This document shows positions 13,620 through 14,435 of a stretch of 14,435 nucleotides of DNA, one piece after another. The translations under genes were made by a program, and so were the position numbers. Within the stretch, counting starts at the first letter, position 1, and every line of letters begins with the position of its first letter. The notes below the pieces were generated by a model that saw nothing but the letters and a program-made list of their open reading frames with translations, was not told where the DNA came from and did not search any database. The stretch comes from CAZDML01 sp964506645 (lineage in GTDB: Bacteria > Elusimicrobiota > Elusimicrobia > 2-01-FULL-59-12). The stretch spans positions 1 to 14,435 of the forward strand of contig CAZDML010000047.1 in assembly GCA_964506645.1 (NCBI GenBank), given 5' to 3'.

Positions 13620-14435
13620 GTACGTTAGCCCTTTTAGGCGGCAAGCCTGTTCGAACCCAACCCTTCCCTGCGCATAATCCGATCGGCGCAGAAGAAAAGA
13701 AGGCTGTCGCTGAAGTGATGGACAGCGGCGTTCTCTCTAAATTTCTGGGATGTTGGCATAAGGATTTTTACGGCGGCGATAAAGTGCTGGCCGCCGAGGC
13801 TGCCTGGGCGAAGTTTATGGGTGCCAAGCATGCCGTTTCCGTCAATTCTGCAGCCTCGGGACTGGTTGCCGCTATCGGCGCTGCCGGGATCGGCCCTGGC
13901 GATGAAGTGATCACATCTCCCTATACCATGTCGGCCACCGCGACGGCGATTATCGCTTACAACGGTATCCCTGTTTTTGCTGACATCCAGGACGACACGT
14001 TCTGCCTCGATCCGAAGAGCATTCAGAGCCGCATTACACCGCGGACCAAAGCGATTCTTGTCGTTCATCTCTTCGGGCATCCCGCCGATATGGATGCCAT
14101 CCTCGCCATCGCTCGTGAACACAATCTGGTCGTCATCGAAGATGCCGCACAGGCACCGGGTGCGCTCTACAAAGGCCGCAAGGTGGGCTCTTTGGGCGAT
14201 ATGACTGTGTTTAGCCTTAACTATCACAAACATATCCATACGGGTGAGGGAGGTATTGTTACCACGCAAAGCGATGTCTTCGCTGAAAAGCTTCAGCTCA
14301 TTCGTAATCACGGCGAATCGGTGGTTGGACCTAAGGGTACGAAGGATTTGGTCAACACCTTCGGATTTAATCTGCGTATGACGGAAATTTCTGCGGCGAT
14401 CGCGATCGAACAGTTGAAGAAATTGCCGGGCCTCT
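13616..14435 (+). CDS. DegT/DnrJ/EryC1/StrS-family aminotransferase, 3' truncated by the window end
   Basis: The first 273 codons of a PLP-dependent sugar aminotransferase, open to the end of the window. It begins STLALLGGKPVR, typical of this family. HAVSVNSAASGLVAA (72-86) is the phosphate-binding loop, IEDAAQAPGALYKG (174-187) carries the PLP-contacting D176, and FSLNYHKHIHTGEGG (199-213) has the Schiff-base K205. The usual SLN-x-x-K form with HKHIHTGEGG differs from PseC's SFHPVKSITTGEGG, so this is a separate subgroup and not a pseC duplicate. Coupling to the oxidoreductase suggests it aminates a keto group made by that enzyme, perhaps on a nonulosonic acid carbon or on a separate nucleotide sugar. 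At least 100 further residues are expected downstream. Confidence 0.88.
   Translation, partial: MSTLALLGGKPVRTQPFPAHNPIGAEEKKAVAEVMDSGVLSKFLGCWHKDFYGGDKVLAAEAAWAKFMGAKHAVSVNSAASGLVAAIGAAGIGPGDEVITSPYTMSATATAIIAYNGIPVFADIQDDTFCLDPKSIQSRITPRTKAILVVHLFGHPADMDAILAIAREHNLVVIEDAAQAPGALYKGRKVGSLGDMTVFSLNYHKHIHTGEGGIVTTQSDVFAEKLQLIRNHGESVVGPKGTKDLVNTFGFNLRMTEISAAIAIEQLKKLPGL

Noticed and set aside
1..14435. Alternative genetic code (TGA or TAG read as sense)
   Set aside because: TGA ends many genes in ATGA overlaps and TAG ends the methyltransferase and pseI at sensible places, so only the TAG at 55 is anomalous.
1..14435. CRISPR arrays, tRNA or rRNA genes, insertion sequences
   Set aside because: No spaced direct repeats, cloverleaf-like segments, rRNA signatures, transposase motifs or terminal inverted repeats were seen.

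Overview
This window lies inside a surface-glycan locus. Its core is a pathway for a pseudaminic-acid-type nonulosonic acid, a nine-carbon diamino acidic sugar used on O-antigen, capsule, flagellin or pilin. All recognisable genes are on the + strand. They are packed with 4-base ATGA or 1-base TAATG overlaps or gaps of a few bases, and no stretch over 300 bases lacks a gene. The only sizeable intergenic space, 80 bases at 5505-5584, holds a strong sigma-70-like promoter. A run of ten Ns at 7509-7518 marks a scaffold join, so this is probably a draft or metagenome assembly. TGA, TAG and TAA all end genes, so the code looks standard. The organism is a bacterium, probably with a Gram-negative-type envelope, but I cannot name the phylum.

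Region 1 (1-3832) holds the 3' remnant of a membrane protein with an in-frame TAG, a class I SAM methyltransferase, and two polytopic membrane proteins. The first of these two resembles lipid-phosphate-sugar-dependent (GT-C) glycosyltransferases; the second is unrecognised. Region 2 (3829-5504) is a sugar N-formyltransferase translationally coupled to pseI. Region 3 (5505-6196) is the promoter, a perfect inverted repeat and a winged-helix regulator of the type found beside exopolysaccharide operons.

Region 4 (6193-9292) is pseB, pseC and pseG. Region 5 (9282-11899) is an N-acetyl sugar amidotransferase (PseA/WbpG type) with its own HisH- and HisF-like ammonia-supplying pair; this HisF lacks the first catalytic Asp of the histidine enzyme. 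Region 6 (11896-14435) is an SpsF-like cytidylyltransferase, a Gfo/Idh/MocA oxidoreductase and a second DegT-family aminotransferase that runs off the end.

The likely flow is: UDP-GlcNAc is dehydrated and epimerised by PseB, aminated by PseC and N-acylated. It is then freed from UDP by PseG, condensed with phosphoenolpyruvate by PseI and activated to the CMP-sugar by the SpsF-like protein. No PseH acetyltransferase is visible, so the formyltransferase may be the N-acylating enzyme. The amidotransferase module should turn an amide into an amidine. The last two genes could add a further amino group or make a second amino sugar. The combination suggests an unusual, possibly undescribed nonulosonic acid, but the exact product cannot be deduced from sequence alone.
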